Source of the DNA: Mesostigma viride
Lineage: Eukaryota > Streptophyta > Mesostigmatophyceae > Mesostigmatales > Mesostigmataceae
Direction of reading: 5' to 3'
DNA length: 64,000 bases
Assembly (NCBI GenBank): GCA_009746045.1
Contig: RPFO01000017.1
Location: forward strand, 1,787,452-1,851,451
Every line of letters begins with the position of its first letter. Position 1 is the stretch's first letter. Shown here one piece after another: positions 1-10,382 of this stretch. The position numbers were made by a program, and so were the translations under genes. The notes beneath the pieces are model-generated. The model was not told the origin of the DNA and ran no database searches. It saw nothing but the letters and a program-made list of their open reading frames with translations.

Positions 1-485
1 AACCATACTCCTTAGCAAGCGATGCGAGCATTATTGGTATGGTAAAATGCAATCTTGCCATCACACACAGAAAAAATGAACGATGTAGTTGAGATGGACT
101 GTAGGTGCGAATGATGGGCAACCTATTATTGAAACAGGCAGAAGAGCATTGCCTTCAAAAAAACAAGTGATGGTCATCTCTTACAAAGGCTGGCCAATCA
201 ACCACATGTAACATTTAGCAATGCATGTGTAAATGGCTGATGCAAAGTAAACCCAATTGCAGAAAAGGCCTACAAAGACAAGCACAGTTAACCGCCAGTA
301 AGTCACCACGATACCATCACAGCTGGCAGCTCGGTAGACGTCGCTCGGGACACCGGCGGACCACGCTCTTCCTTAACACACCAGTGCGATCCCTCAAAGG
401 CCCTTCGAATTCTCCCTGAAGTACGAATGCCACGCAAAACAATGTCGTTATGTTAGACGATGCTTTCCAAAAAATGCTACCGACA
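1..485. other. No gene recognised
   Basis: AT-balanced sequence with only short open frames on both strands. I see no splice-supported exon, repeat or RNA gene. Confidence 0.4.
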
Positions 486-710
486 TTAAGAATACAGGCG
501 CAGACTCGCACTTGCTCGATCCGCCTGAAGAGGAGGCAGGGTCCTCACAAGCCGCGGCTTGCTCGCGGGGGAAGAGCGCTGAGGCGAGAAATCCAAGCAT
601 ATCGGAGAGGCCGCCGAATTCCCCGATCCTCTTTTCTTGCTTTGTTTCTTCGGTGTGGAGGGGTCTGGCAACTCCGCCGAGGCCCTCCTCCAGCGTGTTG
701 GCGTCGACAT
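486..710 (-). CDS. Possible first exon or short gene, hypothetical basic Ser/Pro-rich protein
   Basis: A 74-codon frame opens with a true ATG at 710 (A at -3) and is clearly more GC-rich than its flanks, as coding sequence is elsewhere in the window. The product is basic and rich in Ser, Pro and Lys (for example TPKKQSKKRG near residue 20), which suits a disordered N-terminus rather than a folded domain. A GT dinucleotide after GAGCAA near its end could act as a donor, so this may be the first exon of a longer minus-strand gene leaving the window. No family is recognised, and a chance open frame is equally possible. Confidence 0.25.
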   Translation of the reverse strand: MSTPTRWRRASAELPDPSTPKKQSKKRGSGNSAASPICLDFSPQRSSPASKPRLVRTLPPLQADRASASLRLYS

Positions 711-887
711 CGTGGAGTTGAGAGGGGAATGGGAATCTGTTAGAAGACGCAGAGAGCAGCGACCAAATTAACGAAACAAGCCAGAGCACCGTTGCATTAT
801 ACGTTCCGTGAAAAATGGATGCTTATGATCGCACGGTCATGATCGCACAGCAGCTGGCGTCGCCCAACGCAGGCTATAAAACCCAAC
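711..887. other. No gene recognised
   Basis: Nothing supported. A short direct repeat of ATGATCGCAC occurs near 830-850. Confidence 0.3.
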
Positions 888-1107
888 GCAGGCTGTTTCC
901 GGCCCCACCGTCTAGGTCATCTAGTCGCTCTACACGTAAGCCAGCCATAATTTCAATGCACAAGGCAACACATTTCCATCACCATTCATCTTCATCACCC
1001 TGAACGACTCGAACACGCGGACAAGATGACGGCAGGCTCGAGCGACCATGGTCCGGATTCTCCCGATTTCTGGCCTGCGCTGGTTGTCTCCTTGATAAAA
1101 CTCCATC
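888..1107 (-). repeat. Interspersed short element SINE-B, copy 1
   Basis: On the minus strand this begins GGAGACAACCAGCGCAGGCC and ends near GGCCGGAAACAGC. It matches copies at 9602-9804 (+), 30002-30154 (-) and 55178-55335 (+). The AGCTCGAGCCTGCC segment resembles a pol III B box, so a tRNA-derived SINE is plausible but unproven. Confidence 0.6.
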
Positions 1108-1629
1108 GCCAAGGTGCAGGAAACTAATGTTTTTGTGCTGTAACCCTCCGCCCAGCACCACAAACTAACTTCTGGCGACCGCAATCCATCCTTTGGCGAC
1201 CGCAATCCATCCTTTGGCGACTCGGAAACCAGTTCTTTGGCGAGGCCGCAACTTCACTCCTGTAGAAGTGTAGATGGCACCATGCGAAATGGGCGATTTC
1301 GGGGTACGTACGCGAGCGTATACCCAAAGTCCACCCAAACGGCAAACGTACATACCATCTCTGCCCAATTTGCGGCGTGGCCAGGAACAACCCGGACCAT
1401 TCCCACGTGCATGAGCGCTTTCAATGATGTAATGAAACGCTCAACGGCCCCCATGCCCCATGGATCTGGATCTGTTGTTGTTGTACTGGGGTTGTACAGG
1501 GGTTGTACAACAGCCTGACATCATGTACTGCCGTAGTTTAGTCAGTGCTCAGAAGTCATGACGGCCCCTCCCGAGCATGCAAAACAAAAGTGTCCGGCCG
1601 AGAATGTTCATTTCGCCAAGACCACTGAG
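1108..1629. other. No gene recognised; short tandem repeat
   Basis: Contains about 2.5 tandem copies of a 20-bp unit (GGCGACCGCAATCCATCCTT) at 1165-1220. Overlapping open frames here are low-complexity by-products of this repeat and of chance. Confidence 0.35.
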
Positions 1630-2061
1630 CCCGCATCGCGCGCTTCTGGGATTGGGGCAGGCCACGCGAAGCATGAGTCCGGCGTCCGCCCGCACGAAAC
1701 GGGTGTGTCCTTGCGTCATGCTCGGTCCTAACATGCGCTGAAGTAAGATACTGCATTTACCACACCGTGCAGGCCTTAAAAATCTTCAATAATTGGCAAG
1801 TACAGAACTTCCCATCGCACGCCTTGGAGGAAGGCCAAGGAATCTGGATGATTTGGAGCGACGTTGGTCAAAACGACTTTTGCTGTCAGTCCGCCAGCTC
1901 CTGTCCCGTCCTAAGAAAATTTCGTGCATCAAAGATAGGATGCGGGGCCAACGCTCTTCCAACGCGTCCGCGCGTCATGATGAAAAGGGCGGCCCCGGTC
2001 CTTGCCGCACGCGCGTAGTTGCCCATTGCGCTGATAGAACCTGCTATCCCGTGCGCCAGCT
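1630..2061 (+). promoter_or_regulatory. Conserved 5' flank of three-copy gene, copy 1
   Basis: This stretch has recognisable counterparts upstream of the other two copies (13,540-13,890 on minus and about 14,510-14,968 on plus). Shared landmarks are GCTGAAGTAAGA, TGCATTTACCAC and CCGTGCAGGCC. It moved with the gene and presumably holds the promoter and 5' UTR. No TATA box is obvious. Confidence 0.4.
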
Positions 2062-3109
2062 ATGTCGGCCCTGGAGCTTGAGAAGCTTACTATGGTGAGC
2101 ACCTGCACGAAGCTGGCCGGATATTCCATCGCGGCTGTCTGTTTGTCGCGCATAGCCGTATTTGACGATCGTGAGGTGCCTTTCCTCCAGTTCCCTGACA
2201 TATTTTGTTCCCGTGCGCAATTTTTCTCTGCGGGTTGTCTGTTGGACAGCTCCGAGACGAGTCGCTGTCGAGGTTGCGTCAAGCGGACGAGGCCCTCTGC
2301 AGACTACGAGGCGAGGTGTCTTTCCTGGAAGCGAAAGTGCTGTCTTTTGAATCCGCAGCTGCGCGGGCAGCCGTAGAGCAAAGGAGCGCGGCGACAACTC
2401 CTCGCCGCGACGTAAGATCCGTCGAGCCGAGTTATCCCGTTCGCCGCGGCCCAGTCAAAAGGGCTTCCTCCGCCATCGCCCCATGCTCCCCGGAGCAACC
2501 CAGGAAGCGCCGCTCCACTAAAGGAGCTTGCGCGCCCTCCTTGAGGATCCCAGCATGTCTGGTTACAACCTACCTTCAGGATGACGAGGTGCGGCTTTGT
2601 TAAATTGGTCTATGGGTTTCTACCATTCTTTAAATCTATTTACTGCACGTATGTCGAAGGGAGATATACTTTTTCATGGCTGTTGTGTCCATCCTCATGT
2701 GTTCTAGACTGGCATTTAGCTGGTATTGACCTGTGCTTCTGGCTTTCATGTGTTATCTTCTGCAATTTCCTGCCCTGCCATGCTCCAGACTACACGGAAG
2801 AAAACGTCGAGAGGTTACCGCTCGCTGTGGGAGGACCCCAGCATTCTGATGCCTCCGCCCCCTCCCGTCTATCGGGGCTCTGTGTCCAGCAAGCGGCTGG
2901 GTGTGCCAGTGTCACAAGGTGTCACGTTTGGAGGCCAGCCAATCAACGGTACTGCGCGGTCAACCCAGGAGGACGCATGGGGCACGCAGAAACCTCGCTC
3001 TCGCATCTCCTTTTCCTTTGGGGGAGCGCTGGGCGATGAAACGGTGCGCATGGCCATGCCCCAGATGCAGCTGATGGTCGGGGGTCGCCCTCTCCTGGCT
3101 GTCTCATGA
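2062..3109 (+). CDS. Unrecognised coiled-coil protein, three-exon gene, copy 1
   Basis: Exons: 2062-2094, 2250-2588 and 2789-3109. Both introns are phase 0 (155 and 200 nt) with donors GTGAGC and GTGCGG and acceptors ending ACAG and CCAG. The 230-aa product starts MSALELEKLTM. Joined to exon 2 (LRDESLSRLRQADEALCRL) it gives an unbroken leucine heptad pattern across the splice junction, good evidence that the model is right. A basic Ser/Arg region follows. Exon 3 begins TTRKKTSRGYRSLWEDPS, then has a proline run (MPPPPPVYRG) and ends RPLLAVS. Copies at 12,475 and 14,969 keep the same exons. No known family is recognised. Nuclear localisation is an inference from the basic stretches only. Confidence 0.7.
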
Positions 3110-3215
3110 CCATGTCATCTTGAGGGCTTATTTATGGAGAGATGATATCCCCTCCTGACACCGAGAGAGCAGTGGCGGATTTATTTGCGTACAACTGCCC
3201 TTGCTAATTTTTTTT
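3110..3215 (+). other. Conserved 3' flank of three-copy gene
   Basis: The segment after the stop (AGGGCTTATTTATGGAGAGATGAT and on to AGCAGTGGCGG) matches the 3' flanks of the other two copies. The duplicated unit therefore includes the 3' UTR. Confidence 0.5.
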
Positions 3216-3587
3216 CTGCAGCTTGCCGAAAACTGCAGGGCATGTCGTGTATTTTAGTTGTTCACCGTGTGGTATATAGCATGTGGTCAGCGTTCCCTTT
3301 TTGTCATGGTATGCTGCGGAAGGGTATCACCATAGGGGTCACAGGATATTATCTGTTTGGTGATGGCTCCGAAGCCATCCGTGTGCGGCATTTCACGGAC
3401 CTCGCCAGTTTTTGGTATCAAAATTGAGCTCGGATGAACGCGGGCAGCCACACGGTGCCTAAAAGCTAGTTTCATAGTTTCATATCAGGCCCTATCATGC
3501 GTGTGTACATACAATACTATTTATTAATAAAGTAAGGCAATCAACACCAGACCATTTGCCTGCCAGTGCATTTGCACGGCTGAATAC
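3216..3587. other. No gene recognised
   Basis: No supported feature. Ends in an AT-rich stretch next to the first LINE tail. Confidence 0.35.
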
Positions 3588-3885
3588 ATAATTAATTAAT
3601 TAATCAGACTCGTGCTCCCGTTGGGGAGTCACGGAGCATTAACCCCGATGGATGGGTGCAAACAGTCCTACCGGTCTAATCTATCTACATTAGCTACCTA
3701 CAACATCTATCTAAAAAACATCACTTACTACAACATCTATCTAAACAACATCGATCACGCAACCCTAGGGGAGCTGTCTGGCGTGCCTCCGGCCCGCGGG
3801 TTTGCACACGCGGGCACTTGCCCACAGGGGGGGGGTCGTTGTCCTCTATGACCTGGGCCCACTTGGCCTTGTCCATCATCTTCAA
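3588..3885 (-). mobile_element. LINE family A, 3' fragment (inverted)
   Basis: Read on minus, this carries the ORF end (MMDKAKWAQVIED, then PPPVGK), the 3' UTR with ACCGGTAGGACTGTTTGCAC, the terminal hairpin and a TTAA-type tail at 3588-3605. It is 5'-truncated and abuts a plus-strand copy of the same family. Confidence 0.8.
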
Positions 3886-3914
3886 AGAACAGCTAGTAGA
3901 GGACATGGGGGGCC

Positions 3915-3969
3915 GTGACTCCGGCCCAACGGGAGCACGAGTCTAATTAATTAATTAATTAATTAATTA
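3915..3969 (+). mobile_element. 55-bp LINE A insertion: 3' hairpin plus tail only
   Basis: Contains only the last bases of the LINE A 3' end (variant hairpin, CCGGCCCAACGGGAGC) and an AATT-repeat tail. It is flanked by direct repeats ATGGGGGGCC at 3905-3914 and 3970-3979. This is an extreme 5' truncation from target-primed reverse transcription. Confidence 0.75.
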
Positions 3970-3979
3970 ATGGGGGGCC

Positions 3980-4676
3980 TCCATTTTCAGAGTAGGATAT
4001 GCTGCTCATGTCCGCAATGAGGACCTGTACCAGGGCATGCCATATTCTGATCAGGCACTCCGCAAAGGTGAAAACCTTTGCGTTCAGTGCCGGGCCGCGG
4101 AAAACGCGGAAAACGCGATCTGCAAATGAATCCGACCGGAATCGAACTGGGGACCTCTCGCCATATGTATATCACCAGCAGCGACGCCTGCAGCTAGTAG
4201 GGCACCTAGCTCGCACCAACCAGGTAGACACCTCACGTGGCCCCCCCGCAGGACTGCGACCAGCCCAGCCTGGCCGGCACCTCCTGACGTGGGCTGGGCC
4301 CAGTGATGTCAGACGCCGCAAGGCCCGCACCTTCAAAGAACAGCTAGTAGAGGACATGGGGGGCCTAGGCCTTTCCGTGATTTGGAAGAAGATGATGGAC
4401 AAGGCCAAGTGGGCCCAGGTCATAGAGGACAACGAGCCCCCCCCTGTGGGGAAGCGCCCGCGTGTGCAATCCCGTGGGAGGCACGCCAGACAGCTCCCCT
4501 AGGGCAGCGGCTGTCTAGATAGATGTTGTAGTTAGAATGATGTTAGCTAGATGTAGTATGTAGCTGATGTAGATAGATTAGACCGGTAGGACTGTTTGCA
4601 CCCATCCATCCATCGGGGTTAATGCTCCGTGACTCCCCAACGGGACCACGAGTCTAATTAATTAATTAATTAATTA
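3980..4676 (+). mobile_element. LINE family A 3' end with tail, carrying a SINE
   Basis: Encodes the C-terminal part of a LINE ORF2 (YAAHVRNEDLYQGMP, then RRLQLVGHLARTNQVDTS, ending at the stop at 4500-4502), then 3' UTR, hairpin at about 4620-4652 and AATT tail. It uses the same 10-bp target repeat ATGGGGGGCC on both sides (3970-3979 and 4677-4686). The reading frame is interrupted by a SINE at 4046. Confidence 0.8.
4046..4159 (-). mobile_element. SINE-A copy, 5'-truncated, inside LINE A
   Basis: 114 bp flanked by the 7-bp TSD GCCATAT (4039-4045 and 4160-4166). The uninterrupted site is present in the LINE A copy at about 5340-5365. On the minus strand it carries CCCCAGTTCGATTCCGGTC, close to a tRNA T-arm/B box, then a perfect 9-bp hairpin CGCAAAGGT-TTTC-ACCTTTGCG, and ends TCTGATCAGA-like without a poly(A) or microsatellite tail. 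Confidence 0.8.
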
Positions 4677-4696
4677 ATGGGGGGCCTAGGCCTCTC

Positions 4697-4793
4697 GATC
4701 ACGCGGCTTCCTCCACCCCATCCATCACGGAATATGTGCTACATGACCTCCCCACGGCGGCATGTTATAATTTAATTTAATTTAATTTAATTT
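4697..4793 (+). mobile_element. LINE family B 3' end, 97-bp insertion
   Basis: Holds the family B terminus (TGTGCTACATGACCTCCCC, degenerate hairpin) and a TTTAA-repeat tail. It is bounded by the 9-bp TSD AGGCCTCTC (4688-4696 and 4794-4802) within LINE A sequence. Confidence 0.75.
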
Positions 4794-4823
4794 AGGCCTC
4801 TCCGTGATTTGGAAGAAGATGAT

Positions 4824-5582
4824 TAATTAACTAATTAATTAATTAGACTCGTGCTCCCGTTGGGGAGTCACGGAGCATTAACCCCGATGGATGGATGGGT
4901 GCAAACAGTCCTACCGGTCTAATCTATCTACATTGGCTACATACTACATCTATCTAACAGCATTCTAACTACTGCAACATCTATCTAGGCAGCCGCATGC
5001 TGCCCTAGGGGAGCTATCTGGCGTGCCTCCCACGGGATTGCACACGCGGGCGCTTCCCCACTGGGGGGGGCTCGTTGTCCTCTATGACCTGGGCCCACTT
5101 GGCCTTGTCCATCATCTTCTTCCAAATCACGGAGAGGCCTAGGCCCCCCATGTCCTCTACGAGCTGTTCTTTGAAGGTGCGGGCCTTGCGGCGTCTAACA
5201 TCACTGGGCCCAGCCCACGTCAGGAGGTGCCGGCCAGGCTGGGCTGGTCGCAGTCCTGCGGGGGGGCCACGTGAGGTGTCTACCTGGTTGGTGCGAGCTA
5301 GGTGCCCTACTAGCTGCAGGCGTCGTTGCTTAATGGTGCTGGTGATATACATATGGCATGCCCTGGTACAGGTCCTCATTGCGGACATGAGCAGCATATC
5401 CTGCTAGAGCTGGAAATGGAACGCAGCACTGATGCTGGTGACCGCGCCGTCCAGCTTGCGGGCCAGGTCGGCGGTGAGGGTCCACGTCTCGGCTCCATAC
5501 GTGAGAACAGGAAGGACGAGGACCTTAAACAGGTCCTGTTTCTCGATCTTGCCCAGGGGCTTGCGCCAAAGAAGATGGCGTA
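4824..5582 (-). mobile_element. LINE family A, 759-bp insertion (inverted)
   Basis: Flanked by the 11-bp TSD AAGAAGATGAT (4813-4823 and 5583-5593 overlap region). On minus it encodes DLFKVLVLPVLTYGAETWTL (the post-RT region typical of non-LTR ORF2), RRLQLVGHLARTNQ and the C-terminal VGKRPRVQSRG. A 3' UTR, hairpin and AATT tail follow at 4824-4900. The frame is disturbed near 5400. Confidence 0.75.
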
Positions 5583-5735
5583 AAGAAGATGATGGACAAG
5601 GCCAAGTGGGCCCAGGTCATAGAGGACAAGGAGCCCCCCGCTGTGGGGAAGCGCCCGCGTGTGCAAAACCACGGGAGGCACGCCAGACAGCTCCCCTAGG
5701 GCCACGTGATGTTGTACATATAGATAGATTGGCGT

Positions 5736-7677
5736 GCCGCCCCCGCGCACGGCCCGGCTGTCGGGGGAGGTCAACTTCGAGCGGGTGGCCGCCGACGTCA
5801 TCCGCCTCGTCCGCGAGGGGCAGCTCAGCCGGGCCATGACCCGCTTGGAAATGGCCAAGCTGGCCCCCGCCAATGCGGCTACCCTGGCGGCCTTGGAGGC
5901 TCTTCACCCTGCGGAGCCCGGATTCCAGCTGCCCGTGCCGGACCCCCTGCCGGCCCCCCTCCGGCTGGACCGCGACTGCTTCCTGGAGGTGATGCGTGCG
6001 GTCCCGCGGGCTTCCTCTACCGGGCCGTCGAGCTGGCGCTACGAGCACTTGGAGGTCCTGGTGGGGCATGGGGGCGAGGACCTTCTCTTTGACACCGAGG
6101 GGCCCTCATTGACCTGGCGGCTGGTCGCGTTCCTCCCGCTGCGCGCGAGTGGTTAGCGGGCGCTCGCCTCCTCGCTCTGCTCAAGGGTGTCTTGCCCCCC
6201 CCCGAGGGCAAGGTGCGCCCGATCGCCTGCGGTGAGGTGCTCCGCAAGCTCGTGGGCAAAGTGATCTGCCGCCAAAAGGCGCGCCCGAGCTCCGTGCCTT
6301 TTTCTGCCCGCCCCTCGCAGCGGGTGAGACCTCGGTGGCGGCCCAGCTAAGGGTGACGACTCCAGGCGGGGCGGATATCCTCATCCATTCGGTGCAGGCC
6401 TACCTCGAGGCCCACCCCACCCACGCGCTGTCGTCAAGGTCGACTGCCACAACGCGTTCAACAGTCTGTCCCGCGCCAGCATGTTTGCAGCCGTCATGGA
6501 GTCCTTCGAGGACTTGTACGCTTGGACAGCCGTGCGCTACGGCCAGCCCGGCCAACTGGTTCACATCATGGAGGACGGCACTCGCGGCGGCCTGCTGTCG
6601 CGGTCGGGCACCCAGCAAGGGGACCCCCTGGGACCCCTGTACTTTGCCGCCCCCCTCCAGGGTTGCCTCCAAGCGGTCCATGCTGCCCACCCGGCGGTCG
6701 CTATTCAGGCCTACTTGGATGATATCTACCTTCTGGGCCCTGTGCCGGACACCACCGCGGCTCTGCTGGCACTGCAGACCGCGGTGGCCGAAATCAACCT
6801 CCAGTTGACCCTGGCCAAGTGCGCGGTGTACTCGCCCCAAGGTGATTGCTCCGGCTTTCCGCCCCAGCTCTTGGGCCGGGACGTGCGCCTCCATGGGTTG
6901 GATGTCCTCGGCGTTCCGGTTGGCGACCCCGCGTTTGTCATCGATGCTCTGCGGGCCGCCCTCGAGGCACGCACTGAGGTACTGCCCTTGATTGCGCGCC
7001 TTCATGATTCGCAGACCAAGGGTCTGCTTCTGTGGTTTTGCGCTCACCCTCGCGTCGTTCACTGGCTCCGGGGCGCTCTTCCGGCTCAGGTCCGGCTGGC
7101 CGCCGAGGGCCACGACGAACGCATCCAGTCGGCCTTGGCGCAGCTGGTCCCGGGCCCCGACGGCCTCCCGCCACATGCTATTCGCATTGCCTCCCTGCCT
7201 GCACGGATGGGTGGCTGTGGTCTGACTCGTGCCGCCCGGCTGGCCGGCCAGCAGCATTTTTGGGCTCCGTCGCTCAGTCGTGGGCGGAAAGCTGCCGGCT
7301 CCTGCCCCTTTTGGCAACGGCAGCGCCTGACCTCCTGGACCCCAGCTGCCAGCCCTTTGCCCTTCGTCACCGCCATCCAGGAGGCCTATGCTGAGATCCA
7401 GCAGGCCTGTTCTCCCGTCCGTGCCGCTCAGGCGGTACAGCGCCACCTCCCTCGCGGCACTCCCTCGGTCGCCTCCGTTCAATCTCCCGCCGCATTCCCT
7501 GCTCGCGTCATCGATAAACACCAGAAAACCTACGCGGGTATTCTGCACACGGCTGATTGGATTGCTCTTTTCGCGGACCTCAACGCCCAGGGACGTGCGT
7601 GGCTGTTCTCGCTTTCCTTGCGGAGTGATATGAGCCATCCGCACGCTGTTCGAGGGGTCGACCACTTCGGTGCGCAC
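5736..7677 (+). pseudogene. RT-2 retroelement reverse transcriptase, frameshifted
   Basis: A second RT lineage, unlike LINE A. Segments in shifting frames give EVNFERVAADVIRLVREGQL and GPSSWRYEHLEVLVG (5760-6060), GKVRPIACGEVLRKLVGK (about 6206), VKVDCHNAFNS (motif A Asp, about 6433), SGTQQGDPLGPLYFA (motif B, about 6607) and AYLDDIYLLG (YxDD motif C, about 6709). The uninterrupted stretch is 6481-7677. Frameshifts near 6150 and 6290-6430 make it non-functional. The thumb and downstream portion resemble the copy at 36,031-37,147. At 7677 it is cut by LINE A sequence. Confidence 0.75.
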
Positions 7678-8520
7678 TCAACACGGCTTTACCCCGCCAT
7701 GCCCACTGCAGACCGGCGTCTGGCAGGGTTGCGTCCTGTCGCCGTACCTGTTTATTATTGTAGTGGATTATGTTATGCGCCAGGCACGTGCTCGCTTTGC
7801 TAGCATCAATTGCAGGCCGTGCCCCTGGCCTAGCGATCACGAACGAGCTTGGAGAAGGGGGGCCGACTAACAAGCAGAATTTACTAGCTGACCTCATTTA
7901 TGCCGACGACATCACGCTCATTGAGAAGCCGGAGTCTGCCCAACTTTGGCTAGACTGCCTGGCGCTCGAAGCTTGGGCGGTTGGTCTAGAAATCAGCCCC
8001 AAAACGGAGGCCCTGGCCCTCGGCATGGCAGGGCCCCCACCCACACTCCGCCTCCTTGACGACACCGAGGTCAACTACCCTACTTCAGGCCGCTTCAAGC
8101 TGCTCGGCAGTTGGCTTCCCGACTGCGAGGACGACATGACCACACGGATCGGCATGGCGTGGGCGCAACTCCATGACCACCGCTGCTGGTGGAGCAACCC
8201 CGCCCTACCCCGGATCGTCAAGCGTGACCTCTTCAAGGTCGTCATTCTGACGATCCTGACCTACGGCGCCGAGACCTGGGCACTGACGCAGGAGCTGGAG
8301 CAACGACTCGACGGCAACGTCACCAAGATGCTGCGCAAGGCCCTTAACATCCCCTTTGGTTTGCACATTAGTGATGAGGATTTGTACGCTGATTTGCCCT
8401 ATGTTTCCCTCACTATTAGGCACAGGCGCCTGGGCCTAGCTAGCCGGGCACCTGGCCTGCACAGATCAGGTAGACACATCAGATAGACTAGCTGGCACCA
8501 AGCCCGCCCAGCCTGGGCGA
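7678..8520 (+). pseudogene. LINE family A ORF2 fragment, RT domain
   Basis: Opens with TGVWQGCVLSPYLFIIVVDY (RT motif B region) and, after a +1/-1 shift near 7790, continues LLADLIYADDITLIEKP (YADD catalytic motif), FKLLGSWLPDCEDDMTTRIG and LTILTYGAETWAL, breaking down around 8480. It is 5'-truncated at the RT-2 junction. The arrangement fits a LINE A copy inserted into RT-2, but no TSD was found. Confidence 0.75.
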
Positions 8521-8640
8521 TATGTCCTCACCTGGCGTGCCCCAGGCCGCGCGCGGCAGGGCGGCCACCCGTGGACTTTTCGTGATAGACTCGGCATGGA
8601 CATGTGCTACACTAGACGTGACGGGCTCACACCCGGGCAG

Positions 8641-8878
8641 CCTGTCGCACGCACACATGCACACATGCACACATGCACGCATGCATGCACGCATGCACAC
8701 ATGCACACATACACACATGCACACTGTGACATACACATGTATGCACACAATATCACACACATGCACACACCCACGTGCGCACGTACATGCACGCTAACAC
8801 ATGCGCACACACTAACACACACATGCACACAAATGTGCACACACCCACGAGCTCGCACACGTGCACATGCATACAAAC
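8641..8878. repeat. Compound (ACACATGC)n-type microsatellite, short version
   Basis: Octamer-like CACATGCA repeats, followed by a specific irregular block (GTGACATACACATGTATGC, then ATATCACACACATGC and so on). The same block follows the large array at 58,770-58,940. Open frames here are His/Thr/Cys repeats and are not coding evidence. Confidence 0.85.
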
Positions 8879-8880
8879 TG

Positions 8881-8894
8881 TTTAGGGTTTAGGG
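8881..8894 (+). repeat. Two interstitial telomere-type units
   Basis: Exactly two tandem TTTAGGG units. They could be chance or a relic of break repair. Confidence 0.4.
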
Positions 8895-8929
8895 CAACTC
8901 AAACCCTCCCAGCTAAGCCACGCGCTTTA

Positions 8930-9284
8930 TTTAATCATGTACATGTGTGCCTATGATGAGCCACACTCCAGATGATGCCTAGCTTTATTTAGTTATGCTG
9001 TGCCCATGCAGGGAGTAGCTCTCTGCTGAGACGCCATGCCCTAGCTTCTTTGTATAGCTATGCTGATCTTCCCCCCCATGACAGGCTCCCCCTTCGCTGG
9101 GCATAGCTTGAAGATCATGGGGATGCACGTGCCCTGGTGCACCTAGAGCAAGGGTCCTTTACATCCCCACCCTTGCAGGAAGTAGCTTAGGATGTATGAT
9201 AGGCCATATGCCCCCTCTCAAGGGCTATGTGCTACATATACTCCCAACGGAGTTATGTTACAATTCAATTCAATTCAATTCAAA
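8930..9284 (+). mobile_element. LINE family C 3' end
   Basis: About 330 bp nearly identical to 40,465-40,786 and its continuation at 41,120. It ends GCTACATATACTCCCAACGG with the ACTCC-CAAC-GGAGT hairpin, then four AATTC-type tail units. This copy shows the uninterrupted site of the SINE-A insertion at 40,787. Confidence 0.75.
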
Positions 9285-9445
9285 CCCTCCCTCCCTCCCT
9301 CCCTCCCTCCCTCCCTCCCTCCCTCCCTCCCTCCCTCCCTCCCTCCCTCCCTCCCTCCCTCCCTCCCTCCCTCCCTCCCTCCCTCGGGGTTAATGCTCCG
9401 TGACTCGGCCCAGCGGGAGCACAAGTTTATCTATTAATTAATTAA
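9285..9445 (+). repeat. (CCCT)25 array within LINE A 3' terminus
   Basis: Twenty-five CCCT units (9285-9384), followed at once by the LINE A terminus CGGGGTTAATGCTCCGTGAC, a variant hairpin and an AATT tail. It occupies the position taken by (ATCC)n or (GTCC)n in other A copies. Confidence 0.8.
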
Positions 9446-9600
9446 GGGGAGGTGGCACCCCAAAAACCTTAAAACTTGACCCATGCTAATATCACTTGAA
9501 TTTCAGTTGCACCATGCTAAATTATGATTGGGGGCACTAAATAACATCTCTAGTGAGTTGTCCATGCACTTGTTGGGGGTACTATCCCCACATATACCAA
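9446..9600. other. No gene recognised
   Basis: Short AT-rich spacer between the LINE A tail and SINE-B copy 2. Nothing supported. Confidence 0.3.
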
Positions 9601-9804
9601 AGAGACAACCAGCGCAGGCCAGAAATCGGGAGAATCCGGACCATGGTAGCTCGAGCCTGCCGTTATCTTTTCCGCGTTTTCGAGTCGTTCAGGATGATGA
9701 AGATGAATGGTGATGGAAATGTGTATCCTTGTGCATTGAAATTATGGCTGGGTTACGTGTGGAGCGACTAGATGACCTAGACGGTGGGGCCGGAAACAGC
9801 ATGC
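9601..9804 (+). repeat. SINE-B, copy 2
   Basis: Starts GAGACAACCAGCGCAGGCC and runs to GGCCGGAAACAGC. It matches copy 1 over its full length. Confidence 0.6.
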
Positions 9805-10372
9805 TTGATCAGGGCGTGTGTTTCGAGCCTAGCTGGCCGGGAGTGTCTAGTGGTGAGCACCATTATAGCGCTATAAATAGAAAAAGACGCTAATTAGGGC
9901 TATGTATGCCCCAGCCCATGCACTCATTTGTTGGCCAAAAAAAATGTAGCGTCTATAGTTCCCTGAGTTTGTAGCTTGCTGAGCTATTTACATCATGAAA
10001 ATGACAAAACCTTGAACAGTTATTAATTTCCCCGCAAAAGTACCCTTTTTTTACCGGACATTGGGAATAAACATGTCATAAACACTTCAGATTAGGCAAC
10101 AAAATGTAGCGAAAATCCGGCTAACAGGGGGACAGCAGTGGTCCAAGTCCCAGGTCATTCCGACAAGTCTAGCTCAAGTTATTGCGTTTGGCGTGCTAAA
10201 ACCTGAACATACGCTAAATGAGGTTTTTCTGTGTATAAGGCCACCTAGGCATCATGTTTTCCATCCAAGAAGCCAAAAAACATGCCCAACTCGATCACAC
10301 AACATAAGAAAAGGCTAGGCACCTCATCTGCCCTCCCCTGCCCTCAGCATGGCCAGCCTTGCCAGCGTGCGC
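9805..10372. other. No gene recognised
   Basis: AT-rich sequence with no supported exon, repeat or RNA gene. Confidence 0.3.
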
Positions 10373-10382
10373 ATAGCAACAC

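Larger units (their letters stand above)
3886..5735 (+). mobile_element. LINE family A host copy broken by four later insertions
   Basis: The pieces 3886-3914, 4687-4696, 4803-4823 and 5583-5735 read continuously as one LINE A ORF end (KEQLVEDMGGL, then SVIWKKMMDKAKWAQ, then VGKRPRVQ and a stop near 5700). The interruptions are insertions with their own tails, and TSDs (ATGGGGGGCC, AGGCCTCTC, AAGAAGATGAT) bound them. The copy is truncated at its 3' UTR by the RT-2 element at 5736. Confidence 0.75.

Noticed and set aside
4100-4170. Functional tRNA gene (TTCGATTCC segment on minus)
   Set aside because: Only a T-arm-like part is present and the stem pairs poorly. It belongs to a SINE with target duplications.
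6400-7677. 425-codon minus-strand frame
   Set aside because: Antisense of the RT-2 coding region, whose plus strand holds clear RT motifs.
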